A stretch of 64,000 nt of DNA from Pseudomonas sp. ANT_H4 (GCF_008369295.1 NZ_VOBG01000002.1:62001-126000), one strand, 5' to 3'; counted from the first letter of the stretch, positions 10,265-21,402 are shown. Notes: generated from the sequence alone by a model not told the origin. Program-made: numbers and translations.

Positions 10265-10729
10265 ATGCGCGTAATGAAGGGATTGCTTGGCCTGTTGTTG
10301 GCTATGCCGTTGCTGGCGTCGGCTGAAGAAATTGGTCGCGTGTCGACGGTGTTCAAGTTCGTCGGCCCCAATGATCGGATTGTAGTCGAGGCTTTTGATG
10401 ATCCGAAGGTCGATGGTGTGACGTGCTATTTGTCTCGGGCCAAGACGGGCGGGGTGAAGGGTGGTCTTGGTCTGGCTGAAGATCGTGCTGAGGCGTCGAT
10501 AGCGTGTCGTCAGGTGGGGCCGATTCGCTTCAAGGGTGAGTTGAAGGATGGTGATGAGGTGTTCAAGGAGCGCACGTCCCTAGTGTTCAAGACCATGCAG
10601 GTGGTGCGCTTCCTCGACAAGAGGCGCAATACCCTGGTGTATCTGGTCTATAGCGACCGTTTGATCGAGGGCAGTCCGCAGAATGCGGTGACGGCAATTC
10701 CGATCCTGCCGTGGCCGACGGCCCAATAA
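10265..10729 (+). CDS. creA: CreA family periplasmic protein
   Basis: A 154-residue protein with a cleavable signal peptide ([20 protein letters not shown], cleavage about residue 20). The mature part matches the CreA family ([23 protein letters not shown]), including two Cys that could form a disulfide. Its function is unknown despite the historical link to the creABCD locus of E. coli. The ATG at 10265 follows AAGGAAG; a GTG at 10250 would place extra residues before the signal. It sits directly behind proB. Confidence 0.88.
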   Translation: MRVMKGLLGLLLAMPLLASAEEIGRVSTVFKFVGPNDRIVVEAFDDPKVDGVTCYLSRAKTGGVKGGLGLAEDRAEASIACRQVGPIRFKGELKDGDEVFKERTSLVFKTMQVVRFLDKRRNTLVYLVYSDRLIEGSPQNAVTAIPILPWPTAQ

Positions 10730-10751
10730 ATTGGGTGGCGTTGTTTTGCTT

Positions 10752-10842
10752 GTGTGGGGGGTGGTTTGCCTGCGATGACTGGCTAGCATTCAATGATGAT
10801 GTTGACTGTTGTGCCGCTATCGCAGGCAAGCCAGCTCCCACA
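10752..10842. repeat. REP doublet between creA and rpsT
   Basis: Two inverted REP units face each other: TGTGGGGGGTGGTTTGCCTG at 10752 and, after a spacer, ATCGCAGGCAAGCCAGCTCCCACA at 10819-10842 (given here only as arms). The unit occurs once more as a singlet at 44130-44151. It separates two convergent genes. Confidence 0.8.
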
Positions 10843-10890
10843 TTTGTTTGTGGTGTCTGGTAGCTCGCGGCATGCTCAAATCCGAGGCAA

Positions 10891-10920
10891 TAAAAAACCG
10901 ACCCTAGGGTCGGTTTTTTA
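10891..10920 (-). terminator. Rho-independent terminator of rpsT
   Basis: AACCGACCCTAGGGTCGGTT is a perfect palindrome flanked by A- and T-runs on both sides, so it can act in both directions. It lies 14 bases after the rpsT stop. Confidence 0.9.
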
Positions 10921-10933
10921 ACAAGCTTATCGC

Positions 10934-11212
10934 TTAGGCTGCAGCAGCAAGGTTCAGAGCCTTGATGTGGCCATTCAGACGACCTTTATGGCGAGCAGCT
11001 TTGTTCTTGTGGATGATGCCTTTATCGGCCATACGGTCGATAATTGGCACAGCCAGAACGTAAGCAGCTTGAGCTTTTTCAGCGTCTTTTGCGTCGATGG
11101 CCTTAACTACATTCTTGATGTAGGTACGAACCATGGAACGCAGGCTGGCGTTGTGGCTGCGACGCTTCTCAGCCTGTTTTGCACGTTTTTTGGCGGAAGG
11201 TGTGTTGGCCAC
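10934..11212 (-). CDS. rpsT: 30S ribosomal protein S20
   Basis: A 92-residue, Lys/Ala-rich, helical protein starting [18 protein letters not shown], the standard S20 N-terminus that binds 16S rRNA. The length is slightly above the 87 residues of E. coli, as usual in Pseudomonas. It is divergent from murJ across about 250 bases that should hold both promoters, and ends in a strong hairpin. Confidence 0.97.
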   Translation of the reverse strand: MANTPSAKKRAKQAEKRRSHNASLRSMVRTYIKNVVKAIDAKDAEKAQAAYVLAVPIIDRMADKGIIHKNKAARHKGRLNGHIKALNLAAAA

Positions 11213-11466
11213 CGTCGAGCTCCTCGAAAGACTTTTTAGGAAATAGCAAACAAAATAGGCCGCGAATCATGCCGATGAGTTGAAGTCTTGTCAAGGGCGG
11301 CTGATGCGAACTGCTGAGTGGTCGATCTGAAGAGGCGGGTGATTTATTTCCGGCGCTTGACCTGTAAACTCGCGAGCTTTGGCTCTGTGCTTGTTGCAGG
11401 CGCGGAGTATCGCATATGTGGGCGCATTGTTCGCCTGCTCTTTATCTATAGGCAAAAACTCTTTCA

Positions 11467-13005
11467 ATGAATCTGCTCAAGTCGTTGGCCGCCGTCAGCT
11501 CTATCACAATGATCTCCCGGGTTTTGGGGTTTGTACGTGACACCCTTGTGGCGCGCTTTTTTGGCGCGAGCATGGCCACAGATGCGTTCTTTATTGCCTT
11601 CAAACTGCCCAATCTACTGCGGCGGATCTTCGCCGAGGGTGCGTTTTCCCAAGCGTTTGTGCCGATTCTGGCGGAATACAAGACCCAGCAAGGCGAAGAG
11701 GCGACCCGAACATTTATTGCCTATGTCTCGGGCTTGCTGACCCTGGTGCTGATGCTGGTAACGATTGCAGGCATGCTTGCTGCACCCTGGATTATCTGGG
11801 CTACAGCGCCCGGGTTTGCCAATACCCCGGAAAAATTCGCCCTCACTACCGATCTGCTGCGGGTGACATTTCCTTATATATTGCTGATTTCCCTGTCGTC
11901 CCTGGCGGGTGCAGTCCTTAACACGTGGAACCGTTTCTCGGTGCCAGCCTTCGTGCCGACCCTGCTTAACGTCAGCATGATTATTTTCGTTCTGTTTCTG
12001 ACGCCGTATTTCGACCCGCCCGTCATGGCTCTGGGTTGGGCGGTGTTGGCCGGCGGCCTGGCGCAATTGTTGTATCAACTGCCGCACCTGAAAAAGATCG
12101 GCATGCTCGTGTTGCCACGCCTGAACCTCAAGGACACCGGGGTCTGGCGGGTGATGAAAAACATGCTGCCAGCAATCCTTGGCGTCTCGGTCAGTCAGAT
12201 TTCCCTGATCATCAACACCGCCTTTGCTTCGTTGCTGGTCTCGGGCTCGGTGTCGTGGATGTACTACGCCGATCGTCTGATGGAGCTGCCGTCGGGCGTG
12301 CTGGGCGTGGCATTGGGCACCATTTTGCTGCCGACGCTCGCGCGTACCTATGCCAGCAAGGACCGCCACGAATACTCGCGAATACTCGACTGGGGTTTGC
12401 GCCTGTGCTTTGTGCTGGTGCTGCCGTGCTCGCTGGCCCTGGGGATTCTCGCTGAGCCGCTGACCGTTTCTTTGTTCCAGTACGGCCAGTTCAGCGCTTT
12501 TGATGCCTCAATGACCCAGCGCGCCCTGATTGCCTACTCCGTCGGCCTGCTGGGTATCATCGTGATCAAGGTTCTGGCCCCCGGCTTTTACGCCCAGCAA
12601 AACATTCGTACCCCGGTAAAGATTGCGATCTTCACCCTGGTGGTCACACAACTGCTCAACCTGGTATTCATCGGCCCGCTGGCTCACGCTGGCCTGGCCC
12701 TGGCTATCAGTGTTGGTGCCTGCATCAATGCCGGCCTGCTTTTTTATCAGCTGCGTAAGCAGCAAATGTTTCAGCCGCAGCCGGGATGGGGCATGTTTTC
12801 CCTCAAGCTGCTGGTGGCTGTGGCGGTGATGTCGGCCGTATTGCTGGTGCTGATGCAGTTGATGCCTGCCTGGGACCAGGGTCACATGCTGGAACGTTTC
12901 CTGCGTTTGGGCATGTTGGTGGTCGCCGGTGTGGTAGCGTATTTTGGCATGCTGCTGTTGATGGGATTCCGCTTGCGGGATTTCAATCGCAAGTCGCTGA
13001 GTTGA
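11467..13005 (+). CDS. murJ: Lipid II flippase MurJ (MviN)
   Basis: A 512-residue polytopic inner membrane protein with about 14 predicted helices. It belongs to the MOP superfamily and moves lipid II across the cytoplasmic membrane for peptidoglycan synthesis. The N-terminus ([25 protein letters not shown]) and the [14 protein letters not shown] motif are characteristic, with the conserved charged residues of the central cavity. The neighbours rpsT (divergent) and ribF (downstream) are the usual ones in gammaproteobacteria. Confidence 0.95.
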   Translation: MNLLKSLAAVSSITMISRVLGFVRDTLVARFFGASMATDAFFIAFKLPNLLRRIFAEGAFSQAFVPILAEYKTQQGEEATRTFIAYVSGLLTLVLMLVTIAGMLAAPWIIWATAPGFANTPEKFALTTDLLRVTFPYILLISLSSLAGAVLNTWNRFSVPAFVPTLLNVSMIIFVLFLTPYFDPPVMALGWAVLAGGLAQLLYQLPHLKKIGMLVLPRLNLKDTGVWRVMKNMLPAILGVSVSQISLIINTAFASLLVSGSVSWMYYADRLMELPSGVLGVALGTILLPTLARTYASKDRHEYSRILDWGLRLCFVLVLPCSLALGILAEPLTVSLFQYGQFSAFDASMTQRALIAYSVGLLGIIVIKVLAPGFYAQQNIRTPVKIAIFTLVVTQLLNLVFIGPLAHAGLALAISVGACINAGLLFYQLRKQQMFQPQPGWGMFSLKLLVAVAVMSAVLLVLMQLMPAWDQGHMLERFLRLGMLVVAGVVAYFGMLLLMGFRLRDFNRKSLS

Positions 13006-13123
13006 TCGCAATCAACAATAAGGCGCCTGTTTTCTCGATTCGATCCATTTGGCCTGCGCTGTTGCCTGTCGTCCGGGGCCGGGTGTGGTTATAATCGACC
13101 ACTTTATGAGCAAGAAGCGCGTT

Positions 13124-14062
13124 ATGCAGCTGGTTCGAGGTCTCCACAACCTGCGCCCCCAGCATCGGGGCTGTGTCGCCACTATTGGCAACTTTGACGG
13201 TGTTCACCGTGGCCACCAGGCTATCCTGGCCCGTCTGCGTGAGCGTGCGGTTGAGTTGGGCGTGCCCAGCTGCGTGGTGATTTTTGAACCACAACCCCGC
13301 GAATTTTTCACCCCAGAGACGGCGCCGGCGCGTTTGGCCCGTCTGCGGGACAAATTGCAACTGCTGGCCGAAGAAGGTGTGGACCGCGTCCTCTGTCTGG
13401 CCTTCAACCAGCGCTTGCGCAAGCTCAGCGCCGCCGAGTTCGTCGACCGAATCCTGGTAGATGGCCTTGGCGTGCAGCACCTGGAAGTCGGTGACGACTT
13501 CCGCTTTGGTTGCGACCGGGTTGGGGATTTCGATTTCCTGCAACAAGCCGGCGTCACTCAGGGGTTTACCGTCGAAGCCGCGCAAACCGTCGAACTGGAC
13601 GGCCTGCGTGTGAGCAGTACCCAGGTGCGTAATGCCCTGGCCGCTGCCGACTTCGCCTTGGCCGAGCGATTGCTCGGTCGCCCGTTCCGGATTGCCGGGC
13701 GGGTCCTGCACGGGCAGAAGCTGGCGCGCCAATTGGGCACGCCAACCGCCAACGTGCAACTCAAGCGCCGTCGCGTGCCACTGACCGGGGTTTACCTGGT
13801 CAGTGTCGACATCGACGGCCAGTCGTGGCCCGGAGTCGCCAACATAGGCGTCAGGCCCACGGTTGCAGGTGATGGCAAGGCCCACCTGGAGGTACACCTT
13901 TTGGATTTTTCCGGAGATTTATATGACCGGCGTTTGACGGTGGCTTTCCACCAAAAGCTGCGTGAAGAGCAGCGTTTCGCCTCTCTGGAGGCGCTGAAAA
14001 CGGCGATCAATGCGGATGTCGCCGCCGCCCGTGCACTAGCCGCACCTAGCGCCAATCGCTAA
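13124..14062 (+). CDS. ribF: Bifunctional riboflavin kinase / FAD synthetase
   Basis: A 312-residue enzyme that makes FMN and then FAD. The N-terminal adenylyltransferase domain has IGNFDGVHRGH and the VSSTQVRNAL segment; the C-terminal flavokinase domain has GTPTANV and GVYLV. The start at 13124 (MQLVRGLHNL) gives the typical length and is preceded by AAGAAG; in-frame ATGs at 13106 and 13049 add unlikely residues. ileS starts 13 bases after the stop, so ribF-ileS-lspA-fkpB-ispH reads as one operon. Confidence 0.94.
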   Translation: MQLVRGLHNLRPQHRGCVATIGNFDGVHRGHQAILARLRERAVELGVPSCVVIFEPQPREFFTPETAPARLARLRDKLQLLAEEGVDRVLCLAFNQRLRKLSAAEFVDRILVDGLGVQHLEVGDDFRFGCDRVGDFDFLQQAGVTQGFTVEAAQTVELDGLRVSSTQVRNALAAADFALAERLLGRPFRIAGRVLHGQKLARQLGTPTANVQLKRRRVPLTGVYLVSVDIDGQSWPGVANIGVRPTVAGDGKAHLEVHLLDFSGDLYDRRLTVAFHQKLREEQRFASLEALKTAINADVAAARALAAPSANR

Positions 14063-14075
14063 TGAAGAGCCTTAA

Positions 14076-16907
14076 ATGACCGACTATAAAGCCACGCTAA
14101 ACCTTCCGGACACCGCCTTCCCAATGAAGGCCGGCCTGCCACAGCGCGAACCGCAGATACTGCAGCGCTGGGACAGTATTGGCCTGTACGGAAAGTTGCG
14201 CGAGATTGGCAAGGACCGCCCGAAGTTCGTCCTGCACGACGGCCCTCCTTATGCCAACGGCACGATTCACATCGGTCATGCGCTGAATAAGATTCTCAAG
14301 GACATGATTATTCGTTCGAAAACCCTTTCGGGTTTCGACGCGCCTTATGTCCCAGGCTGGGATTGCCACGGCCTGCCAATCGAACACAAAGTCGAAGTGA
14401 CCCACGGCAAGAACCTGGGCGCCGACAAGACCCGCGAACTGTGCCGTGCCTACGCCACCGAGCAGATCGAAGGGCAGAAGTCCGAGTTCATCCGCCTGGG
14501 TGTGTTGGGCGACTGGGCCAACCCGTACAAGACCATGGACTTCAAGAACGAGGCCGGTGAAATCCGTGCCTTGGCTGAAATCGTCAAGGGCGGTTTCGTG
14601 TTCAAGGGCCTCAAGCCGGTGAACTGGTGCTTCGACTGCGGCTCTGCCCTGGCTGAAGCGGAAGTCGAGTATGAAGACAAGAAGTCTTCAACCATCGACG
14701 TTGCCTTCCCGATTGCCGACGAAGCCAAGCTGGCTGAAGCCTTCGGGCTGGCGAGCCTGGCCAAGCCAGCCTCCATCGTGATCTGGACCACCACTCCGTG
14801 GACCATCCCGGCCAACCAGGCGCTCAACGTGCACTCGGAATTCACCTACGCCCTGGTGGACGTCGGTGACAAGCTGTTGGTGTTGGCCGAAGAACTGGTC
14901 GAGTCGTGCCTGACCCGCTACAACCTGCAAGGTTCGGTGATTGCCACCACTACCGGCTCCGCTCTGGAGCTGATCAACTTCCGTCACCCGTTCTATGACC
15001 GTCTGTCGCCAATCTACCTGGCTGACTACGTCGAGTTGGGTGCCGGCACCGGCGTGGTTCACTGCTCGCCCGCCTATGGCGTGGACGACTTCGTGATCTG
15101 CAAGCAATACGGCCTGGTCAACGACGACATCATCAGTCCAGTGCAAAGCAACGGTGTGTACTCGCCGTCCCTGGAGTTCTTCGGCGGCCAGTTCATCTTC
15201 AAGGCCAACCCGGCGATCATCGACAAGCTGGCGGAAGTTGGTGCGCTGTTGCACACCGAAACCATCAGCCACAGCTACATGCACTGCTGGCGCCACAAGA
15301 CCCCGCTGATCTATCGCGCTACCGCGCAATGGTTCATCGGCATGGACAACGAGCCTACCAGCGGCGAAACCCTGCGCAAGCGTGCGCTCAAGGCCATCGA
15401 AGAGACTCAGTTCGTCCCGGCCTGGGGTCAGGCGCGCCTGCACTCGATGATCGCTAACCGTCCGGACTGGTGCATCTCTCGCCAGCGTAACTGGGGCGTG
15501 CCGATCCCGTTCTTCCTGAACAAGGAAAGCGGCGAGCTGCACCCGCGCACCGTCGAGCTGATGGAAGTCGTGGCCCAGCGTGTTGAAGAAGAGGGCATTG
15601 AAGCCTGGTTCAAGCTGGACGCCGCCGAGTTGCTGGGTGACGAGGCGCCGCTGTACGACAAGATCAGCGACACCCTCGACGTCTGGTTCGATTCGGGCAC
15701 CACCCACTGGCACGTCCTTCGTGGTTCGCACTCGATGGGTCATGAGACCGGCCCGCGCGCCGACCTGTATCTGGAAGGCTCGGACCAGCATCGCGGCTGG
15801 TTCCACTCGTCGCTGCTGACCGGTTGCGCCATCGATAACCACGCGCCGTACCGCGAGCTGCTGACCCACGGCTTCACCGTCGACGAGAACGGCCGCAAGA
15901 TGTCCAAGTCCCTGGGCAACGTGATCGCGCCGCAGAAGGTCAACGACACCCTGGGCGCCGACATCATGCGCCTTTGGGTCGCCTCGACCGATTACTCGGG
16001 CGAGATAGCCGTGTCCGAGCAGATTCTTGCACGCAGCGCCGACGCCTACCGCCGTATTCGCAATACCGCACGCTTCATGTTGTCGAACCTGACCGGTTTC
16101 AACCCGGCCACCGACATCCTGCCGGCCGAGGAAATGCTCGCCCTGGACCGTTGGGCTGTGGACCGTACCCTGTTGCTGCAGCGCGAGTTGCAGGAAAACT
16201 ACGGCGAATACCGCTTCTGGAACGTCTACTCGAAAATTCACAACTTCTGCGTCCAGGAGTTGGGTGGCTTCTACCTCGATATCATCAAGGACCGCCAGTA
16301 CACCACCGGCGCCAACAGCAAGGCGCGCCGCTCGGCGCAGACCGCGCTGTATCACATCTCTGAAGCGCTGGTGCGCTGGATCGCGCCGATCCTGGCGTTC
16401 ACCGCCGACGAGCTGTGGGAGTACCTGCCGGGCGAGCGTAACGAATCGGTGATGCTCAACACTTGGTACGAAGGCCTGACCGAGCTGCCGGCCGATTTCG
16501 AGCTGGGCCGCGATTACTGGGAAGGGGTGATGGCGGTCAAGGTTGCCGTGAACAAGGAGCTGGAGGTTCAGCGCGCGGCCAAGGCCGTCGGTGGCAATCT
16601 GCAGGCCGAAGTAACGCTGTTTGCCGAGGAAGGCCTGACCGCCGACCTGGCCAAACTGAGCAATGAGCTGCGTTTCGTGCTGATCACCTCGACTGCCAGC
16701 CTGGCGCCATTCGTCCAGGCTCCGGCCGATGCAGTGGCCACTGAAGTGCCGGGCCTCAAACTCAAGGTGGTCAAGTCAGCCTTCACCAAGTGCGCTCGTT
16801 GCTGGCACTGCCGTGAAGACGTCGGCGTGAACCCGGAGCATCCGGAAATCTGTGGTCGTTGTGTCGACAACATCAGCGGCGCGGGCGAGGTTCGTCACTA
16901 TGCCTAA
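14076..16907 (+). CDS. ileS: Isoleucyl-tRNA synthetase
   Basis: A 943-residue class I synthetase of the bacterial IleRS-I type. It carries the HIGH motif (HIGH within [11 protein letters not shown], near residue 66), the KMSKS motif (near residue 607), the CP1 editing domain between them ([13 protein letters not shown]) and a C-terminal zinc finger with two Cys pairs (CARCWHC and CGRC). All are intact and the length matches E. coli. The stop overlaps the lspA start by 8 bases, indicating translational coupling. Confidence 0.97.
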   Translation: MTDYKATLNLPDTAFPMKAGLPQREPQILQRWDSIGLYGKLREIGKDRPKFVLHDGPPYANGTIHIGHALNKILKDMIIRSKTLSGFDAPYVPGWDCHGLPIEHKVEVTHGKNLGADKTRELCRAYATEQIEGQKSEFIRLGVLGDWANPYKTMDFKNEAGEIRALAEIVKGGFVFKGLKPVNWCFDCGSALAEAEVEYEDKKSSTIDVAFPIADEAKLAEAFGLASLAKPASIVIWTTTPWTIPANQALNVHSEFTYALVDVGDKLLVLAEELVESCLTRYNLQGSVIATTTGSALELINFRHPFYDRLSPIYLADYVELGAGTGVVHCSPAYGVDDFVICKQYGLVNDDIISPVQSNGVYSPSLEFFGGQFIFKANPAIIDKLAEVGALLHTETISHSYMHCWRHKTPLIYRATAQWFIGMDNEPTSGETLRKRALKAIEETQFVPAWGQARLHSMIANRPDWCISRQRNWGVPIPFFLNKESGELHPRTVELMEVVAQRVEEEGIEAWFKLDAAELLGDEAPLYDKISDTLDVWFDSGTTHWHVLRGSHSMGHETGPRADLYLEGSDQHRGWFHSSLLTGCAIDNHAPYRELLTHGFTVDENGRKMSKSLGNVIAPQKVNDTLGADIMRLWVASTDYSGEIAVSEQILARSADAYRRIRNTARFMLSNLTGFNPATDILPAEEMLALDRWAVDRTLLLQRELQENYGEYRFWNVYSKIHNFCVQELGGFYLDIIKDRQYTTGANSKARRSAQTALYHISEALVRWIAPILAFTADELWEYLPGERNESVMLNTWYEGLTELPADFELGRDYWEGVMAVKVAVNKELEVQRAAKAVGGNLQAEVTLFAEEGLTADLAKLSNELRFVLITSTASLAPFVQAPADAVATEVPGLKLKVVKSAFTKCARCWHCREDVGVNPEHPEICGRCVDNISGAGEVRHYA

Positions 16908-17427
16908 CCAAGCCGGGCCTAATACAGCCAGTCGTTTCGGACGTCTGGGCTGGCTCGTCCTGAGCTTGCTGGTCCTGGTCATTGACCAGGTCAGCAAGGC
17001 TCACTTCGAGGGCACCCTGGATATGTTCCAGCAGATCGTGGTTATTCCTGACTATTTCAGCTGGACCCTGGCCTACAACACCGGCGCAGCGTTCAGCTTC
17101 CTGGCCGACAGCTCCGGCTGGCAGCGCTGGCTGTTCGCGCTGATTGCCATCGTAGTCAGTGCGGTGCTGGTGGTTTGGCTCAAGCGCTTGGGGCGCGATG
17201 ACACTTGGCTGGCCGTTGCGCTGGCCTTGGTGTTGGGCGGGGCGTTGGGTAACCTGTACGACCGCATTGCCCTGGGCCATGTAATCGACTTCATTCTGGT
17301 GCATTGGCAGAACCGCTGGTATTTCCCTGCGTTCAACTTTGCCGACAGCGCTATTACTGTCGGTGCCGTGATGCTGGCACTGGATATGTTCAAAAGTAAG
17401 AAAACCGGAGAAACCGTTCATGACTGA
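16900..17427 (+). CDS. lspA: Lipoprotein signal peptidase (signal peptidase II)
   Basis: A 175-residue inner membrane aspartic protease that removes signal peptides from prolipoproteins. Four hydrophobic helices are visible. The catalytic Asp residues lie in [15 protein letters not shown] and FNFADSAI, and NTGAAFSF is the conserved periplasmic motif. The ATG at 16900 overlaps the end of ileS; a GTG 48 bases earlier has no support. It is followed by fkpB with an 8-base overlap, as in many Proteobacteria. Targets in this window include BamD and the 611-residue lipoprotein. Confidence 0.95.
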   Translation: MPNQAGPNTASRFGRLGWLVLSLLVLVIDQVSKAHFEGTLDMFQQIVVIPDYFSWTLAYNTGAAFSFLADSSGWQRWLFALIAIVVSAVLVVWLKRLGRDDTWLAVALALVLGGALGNLYDRIALGHVIDFILVHWQNRWYFPAFNFADSAITVGAVMLALDMFKSKKTGETVHD

Positions 17428-17872
17428 ACAGGTATTGGCTGAGCAACGCATCAGCCAGAACACGGAAGTCACCTTGCATTTCGCACTGCGCCTGGAGAAC
17501 GGCGACACGGTCGACAGCACTTTCGACAAGGCCCCGGCGACCTTCAAGGTCGGCGATGGCAACCTGCTTCCGGGTTTTGAAGCGGCGCTGTTCGGCTTCA
17601 AGGCCGGCGACAAGCGCAACTTGCAGATCCTGCCGGAAAACGCCTTTGGCCAGCCGAATCCGCAAAACGTGCAAATCATCCCGCGCTCGCAATTCAAGGA
17701 CATGGAACTGTCTGAAGGCTTGTTGGTGATCTTCAACGATGCGGCGAATACCGAATTGCCGGGGGTGGTCAAAGCATTCGATGACGCCGAGGTGACTATC
17801 GACTTCAATCACCCGTTGGCCGGTAAAACCTTGACCTTTGATGTCGAAATCATCGACGTTAAGGCTCTGTAA
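17420..17872 (+). CDS. fkpB: FKBP-type peptidyl-prolyl isomerase (SlpA type)
   Basis: A 150-residue small FKBP with an inserted flap, starting [14 protein letters not shown]. Motifs include FALRLENGDTVDSTFDK, GNLLPGFEAALFG and FNHPLAGKTLTFDVEI. It resembles SlpA/FkpB, a cytoplasmic isomerase and chaperone found next to lspA and ispH in E. coli. It overlaps the end of lspA by 8 bases. Confidence 0.92.
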   Translation: MTEQVLAEQRISQNTEVTLHFALRLENGDTVDSTFDKAPATFKVGDGNLLPGFEAALFGFKAGDKRNLQILPENAFGQPNPQNVQIIPRSQFKDMELSEGLLVIFNDAANTELPGVVKAFDDAEVTIDFNHPLAGKTLTFDVEIIDVKAL

Positions 17873-17941
17873 CTGACGAAGCCGGTTCCAGCGGGGACCG
17901 CAATGTTCCAATCTCTTGCGCTGCAAGACACGAGGCACAGC

Positions 17942-18889
17942 ATGCAAATCAAACTCGCCAACCCCCGTGGCTTTTGCGCCGGCGTGGACCGGGCGATCGA
18001 AATCGTCAACCGTGCCCTGGAAGTCTTCGGGCCGCCGATTTATGTGCGCCATGAAGTGGTCCACAACAAATTCGTGGTCGAAGACCTGCGTGCTCGCGGC
18101 GCCATTTTTGTCGAAGAACTGGACCAGGTGCCGGATGACGTCATCGTGATCTTCAGTGCCCACGGTGTTTCCCAGGCGGTGCGTACCGAAGCTGCAGGCC
18201 GCGGCCTGAAAGTGTTCGATGCCACCTGCCCGCTGGTGACCAAGGTGCACATCGAAGTCGCGCGTTACAGTCGCGACGGTCGTGAATGCATCCTGATCGG
18301 CCATGCCGGCCACCCGGAAGTCGAAGGCACCATGGGTCAGTATGACGGCAGCAATGGTGGTGCCATCTACCTGGTGGAAGACGAAAAAGATGTCGCCGAG
18401 CTGCAAGTGCATAACCCTGACAAGCTGGCTTTCGTGACCCAGACCACCTTGTCCATGGATGACACCAGCCGCGTCATTGATGCTCTGCGCACGCGCTTCC
18501 CTGCCATTGGCGGGCCGCGCAAGGACGATATCTGCTACGCCACGCAAAACCGCCAGGATGCCGTCAAGCAGTTGGCCGATGAGTGCGACGTGGTGCTGGT
18601 CGTTGGCAGCCCCAACAGCTCCAACTCCAACCGCCTGCGGGAACTGGCCGAGCGCATGGCAACGCCGGCCTACCTGATCGATGGTGCCGAAGACATGCAG
18701 CGCAGCTGGTTTGATGGTGTCGAGCGTATTGGCATAACTGCCGGTGCCTCTGCCCCGGAAGTCCTGGTGCGCGGCGTGATTCAGCAATTGCAGGCCTGGG
18801 GCGCTACGGGCGCAGACGAGTTGGCCGGACGTGAAGAGAACATCACCTTCTCCATGCCCAAGGAGCTGCGGGTTCGTTCGCTGCTCTGA
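17942..18889 (+). CDS. ispH: 4-hydroxy-3-methylbut-2-enyl diphosphate reductase
   Basis: A 315-residue iron-sulfur enzyme of the last step of the MEP isoprenoid pathway. The three cluster Cys are present: Cys12 in [10 protein letters not shown], one in [10 protein letters not shown] and one in ICYATQNRQ. The ATG at 17942 gives the standard [12 protein letters not shown] start; a further ATG at 17903 is not conserved. Last gene of the ribF operon. Its 3' end overlaps the convergent fimT frame by 47 bases. Confidence 0.96.
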   Translation: MQIKLANPRGFCAGVDRAIEIVNRALEVFGPPIYVRHEVVHNKFVVEDLRARGAIFVEELDQVPDDVIVIFSAHGVSQAVRTEAAGRGLKVFDATCPLVTKVHIEVARYSRDGRECILIGHAGHPEVEGTMGQYDGSNGGAIYLVEDEKDVAELQVHNPDKLAFVTQTTLSMDDTSRVIDALRTRFPAIGGPRKDDICYATQNRQDAVKQLADECDVVLVVGSPNSSNSNRLRELAERMATPAYLIDGAEDMQRSWFDGVERIGITAGASAPEVLVRGVIQQLQAWGATGADELAGREENITFSMPKELRVRSLL

Positions 18890-19427
18890 GTCCCGTGCTG
18901 CCCACGTAGCCACGGCACAGCGGCTGCTCGGTCTTGTTATTGCGCAGGCTGATGCGGCCGGTGGGCGCCAACACCACTTGATACAGGCTCAGTTGCTGGT
19001 CCGTGGCACATACATGCACGGTACCCGCACGAAAGCCTCCCGCCGCCGACAATAACGGTTCGCCCAAGCCGCTGAAGCGTATCTGGGTCCTGACCGGTGT
19101 ATTGCCCACAATGGGTATGCGCCCGCTGTCCTGGCGCTCCAGCAGTACCGGGTTGCCTTCGTCCAGATGTCCACGGCCGTTCAGGTCGAGCACAACTCTC
19201 CAGCCCAGGCTCCAGTCATTGTCCAAGGCATGAATGACTACTGTCCGATTGCGTGTGATGGCCTCGGTGCGTGCGTAGCGCAGGCCTGCGGCCAGGGTTT
19301 CGGCGGCGCTCTGGCGCCGTTGTGACTCAAGCAGGCCCTTGAAGCTGGGCGCCGCCAGTTGAGCCAGGACGCTACTCAATATCAAACCGACCAGCAGCTC
19401 GATCAACGTGAAACCTCGTTGTTTCAT
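18843..19427 (-). CDS. fimT: FimT/GspH-type minor pseudopilin
   Basis: A 194-residue protein with a type III (prepilin) leader MKQRG cut before [10 protein letters not shown], Glu at mature position 5 and a hydrophobic helix, followed by a GspH/FimT globular domain ([18 protein letters not shown]). The ATG at 19427 gives this short leader; a TTG or ATG further out at 19463 would add 12 residues. Such proteins are minor pilins that prime pilus assembly and, in some species, bind DNA. It is transcribed opposite to pilVWXE, unlike the fimT/fimU arrangement of P. aeruginosa, and its C-terminal tail runs antisense into the end of ispH. Confidence 0.82.
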   Translation of the reverse strand: MKQRGFTLIELLVGLILSSVLAQLAAPSFKGLLESQRRQSAAETLAAGLRYARTEAITRNRTVVIHALDNDWSLGWRVVLDLNGRGHLDEGNPVLLERQDSGRIPIVGNTPVRTQIRFSGLGEPLLSAAGGFRAGTVHVCATDQQLSLYQVVLAPTGRISLRNNKTEQPLCRGYVGSTGLRAANEPAAPWAWRR

Positions 19428-19665
19428 GTCTCGTCCCTCCATGGACGTTCTCAGTTTGCCCATTCCTTGTCAGCGCCGGTCTGGGCCGGGGAGACGGGCT
19501 GCCAGATGGCAGACATAGTTATAGCGTCGACGTCGGTGTGCCGAATGGTGGCCTTCCTGTCCAAAGTATTTCGCTTTGTTCCCAGATGCAGCGCTGCTCG
19601 TGGAGCGACGCTAATCTTGGGCGCACAGGAGATTTACCCCTGCCTTTTGATGACCTTCGACATGG

Positions 19666-20163
19666 ATGACGACGGTAATGAATGCTTGCCCAATAACGCC
19701 TTGCCCCCAGCCGATCAGTACCGGGCAAACCGGCATGACCCTGATCGAGGTGCTGGTTTCGGTGCTTATTCTCAGCGTCGGCCTGCTGGGTGCGGTGGTG
19801 ATCCAGCTTAACGCGCTCAAGTACACCGACAGTTCGCGGATGACCAGCCAGGCCAGTTTTATCGCTTACGACATGCTGGACCGGATTCGCGCCAACTCAG
19901 GCGCAGATTACTCATGGTCACAAACGCAGAGCGGTTCCTCCAGGCCCTCAGGGGCCAGCGTTCGTGATTTGGACCTGCATGACTTTGAGGCCAATATCAT
20001 CCGCTTTGCCGGGGAGAGCGCCAAAGGTTCGGTTGCCATCAATCAGCGGGAGGCGACCATCAGCATCAGTTGGGATGATTCTCGCGCTGCCAATGTCGGC
20101 AATACCCGTGAAACCTTCACTCTGGCCAGTCGAGTTGCCGTCGATCCGCGAGCCTTGCAATGA
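19666..20163 (+). CDS. pilV: Type IV pilus minor pilin PilV
   Basis: A 165-residue protein with a prepilin leader of about 23 residues ending in G before MTLIEVLVSVLILSVG, with Glu5, as in PilV. The globular part is short. The start could also be the ATG at 19678; neither has a strong binding site. It overlaps pilW by 4 bases (ATGA). By family, PilV is part of the minor pilin complex at the pilus tip, processed by PilD, which is encoded at 34434. Confidence 0.82.
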   Translation: MTTVMNACPITPCPQPISTGQTGMTLIEVLVSVLILSVGLLGAVVIQLNALKYTDSSRMTSQASFIAYDMLDRIRANSGADYSWSQTQSGSSRPSGASVRDLDLHDFEANIIRFAGESAKGSVAINQREATISISWDDSRAANVGNTRETFTLASRVAVDPRALQ

Positions 20164-20867
20164 GGCGGCCCTGCCGTGGTTTTGGGCTGATTGAGCTGCT
20201 GCTGGCGCTGACCCTTGGATTGGTAGTGGTGATGACCGTTGTCCAGGTGTCCCTTGCCACGCGAAACACCTACGCCAGCCGACATGCGTCGACGTTATTG
20301 CAGGACGATGCCCGATTTGTCCTGAGCAAGATGATTCAGGAGATTCGTCTGGCAGGTATGTTCGGTTGCCTGTCCACTGCGTCGATCAGTGATGCCCCGG
20401 CTGAGTTTTCCAGGCCTGTTGGTTGGGCTGGTACTGGCAGCTCAAAGGTTCTGACGTTGGTCACGGGCGATGTGGGTAGTGAAGGCAGCAATCCAGATTG
20501 GACGGTGCTCTCCAATTGCGTCGAGAGTGCCCGGGCCTATGCTGGCGTGTCACCCAAGCCTGGCCCCGGACAGATCAGCTTTCCCATTCGCAAACTGACT
20601 TACACCTTTGAGTCCGGCCAGTTGAAACTCAGTACCCCTTCGACACCGGCCAAGGCAGTTCTGGTGGATAGCGTGCGAGCATTCGAGCTCAGCTTCGGGA
20701 TGGCCGGCGCGGCAGGGTCTAGTGTTGTGACGCGGTATGACAGTAATCCGGACGATGAATCCCTGGTGCGTAGCATACGTATCCTTCTGACCCTCCAGGA
20801 TCCTGGAGGTCGCGTACGGGACCAGACCTATAGCGTCGCCGCAGCCCTGCGTAATCGCCTTGAGTAG
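20160..20867 (+). CDS. pilW: Type IV pilus minor pilin PilW
   Basis: A 235-residue protein with leader MRRPCRG before FGLIELLLALTLG (Glu5). The size and the DDARFVLSKMIQEIRLAGMFGC segment match PilW, the largest of the minor pilins. Three Cys are in the predicted globular domain region. Translationally coupled to pilV by a 4-base overlap and followed after 7 bases by pilX. Confidence 0.82.
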   Translation: MRRPCRGFGLIELLLALTLGLVVVMTVVQVSLATRNTYASRHASTLLQDDARFVLSKMIQEIRLAGMFGCLSTASISDAPAEFSRPVGWAGTGSSKVLTLVTGDVGSEGSNPDWTVLSNCVESARAYAGVSPKPGPGQISFPIRKLTYTFESGQLKLSTPSTPAKAVLVDSVRAFELSFGMAGAAGSSVVTRYDSNPDDESLVRSIRILLTLQDPGGRVRDQTYSVAAALRNRLE

Positions 20868-20874
20868 CCGTGGC

Positions 20875-21390
20875 ATGTCGCGGCAGAGCGGTATGGTCCT
20901 GCTGATCAGTCTGGTGTTTCTGCTGTTGTTGACAGTCATCGGTCTGTCCTCGATGCAAGCGGCCACTTTGCAGGAAAAAATCGCCGGCAGCATCAGGCAC
21001 CGCAACCAATCCTTTCAGGCCGCCGAAAGCGGGTTAAGGCTTGGGGAGTCCGCTGTGCAGGCTCCTGGATTTGCTTTGCAGCCATGTCCCTCGCTAGCCA
21101 CCTGCGCACCGCCGAAAGAGTCGATTTCGGTGAGTGGGCCAGGAACAGATCCAGTCTCGGCCGTCACTTGGGTCGCTCTAAAGGGGGGCGTCTATGGCAT
21201 TCAAAATCTGGGACGTGGCGTGGGCTTGGCTCATTTGCCGAACGGAACTTCGGCGACCGTATATCGGGTAACTGCCGCAGGTATCAGCGGCCATTCGCGC
21301 ACCGTACTGGAGGCCGTGTATGCGCGGGTATCCGTGGGTGATTCTGCAGGGCCCAGGTTTCGACGAGTCATGTGGCGACAACTTCACTAG
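20875..21390 (+). CDS. pilX: Type IV pilus minor pilin PilX
   Basis: A 171-residue protein with leader MSRQSG before MVLLISLVFLLLLTVIG. Mature position 5 is hydrophobic instead of Glu, which is normal for PilX. The region QEKIAGSIRHRNQSFQAAESGL is typical. A TTG at 20860 would overlap pilW; the ATG at 20875 was chosen. In P. aeruginosa pilY1, the large tip adhesin, follows pilX; here pilE follows after 12 bases. Confidence 0.82.
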   Translation: MSRQSGMVLLISLVFLLLLTVIGLSSMQAATLQEKIAGSIRHRNQSFQAAESGLRLGESAVQAPGFALQPCPSLATCAPPKESISVSGPGTDPVSAVTWVALKGGVYGIQNLGRGVGLAHLPNGTSATVYRVTAAGISGHSRTVLEAVYARVSVGDSAGPRFRRVMWRQLH

Positions 21391-21402
21391 GTAAGAAGCA
21401 CG

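Noticed and set aside
14688..16355. 555-residue minus-strand frame opposite ileS
   Set aside because: Antisense shadow of a full isoleucyl-tRNA synthetase.
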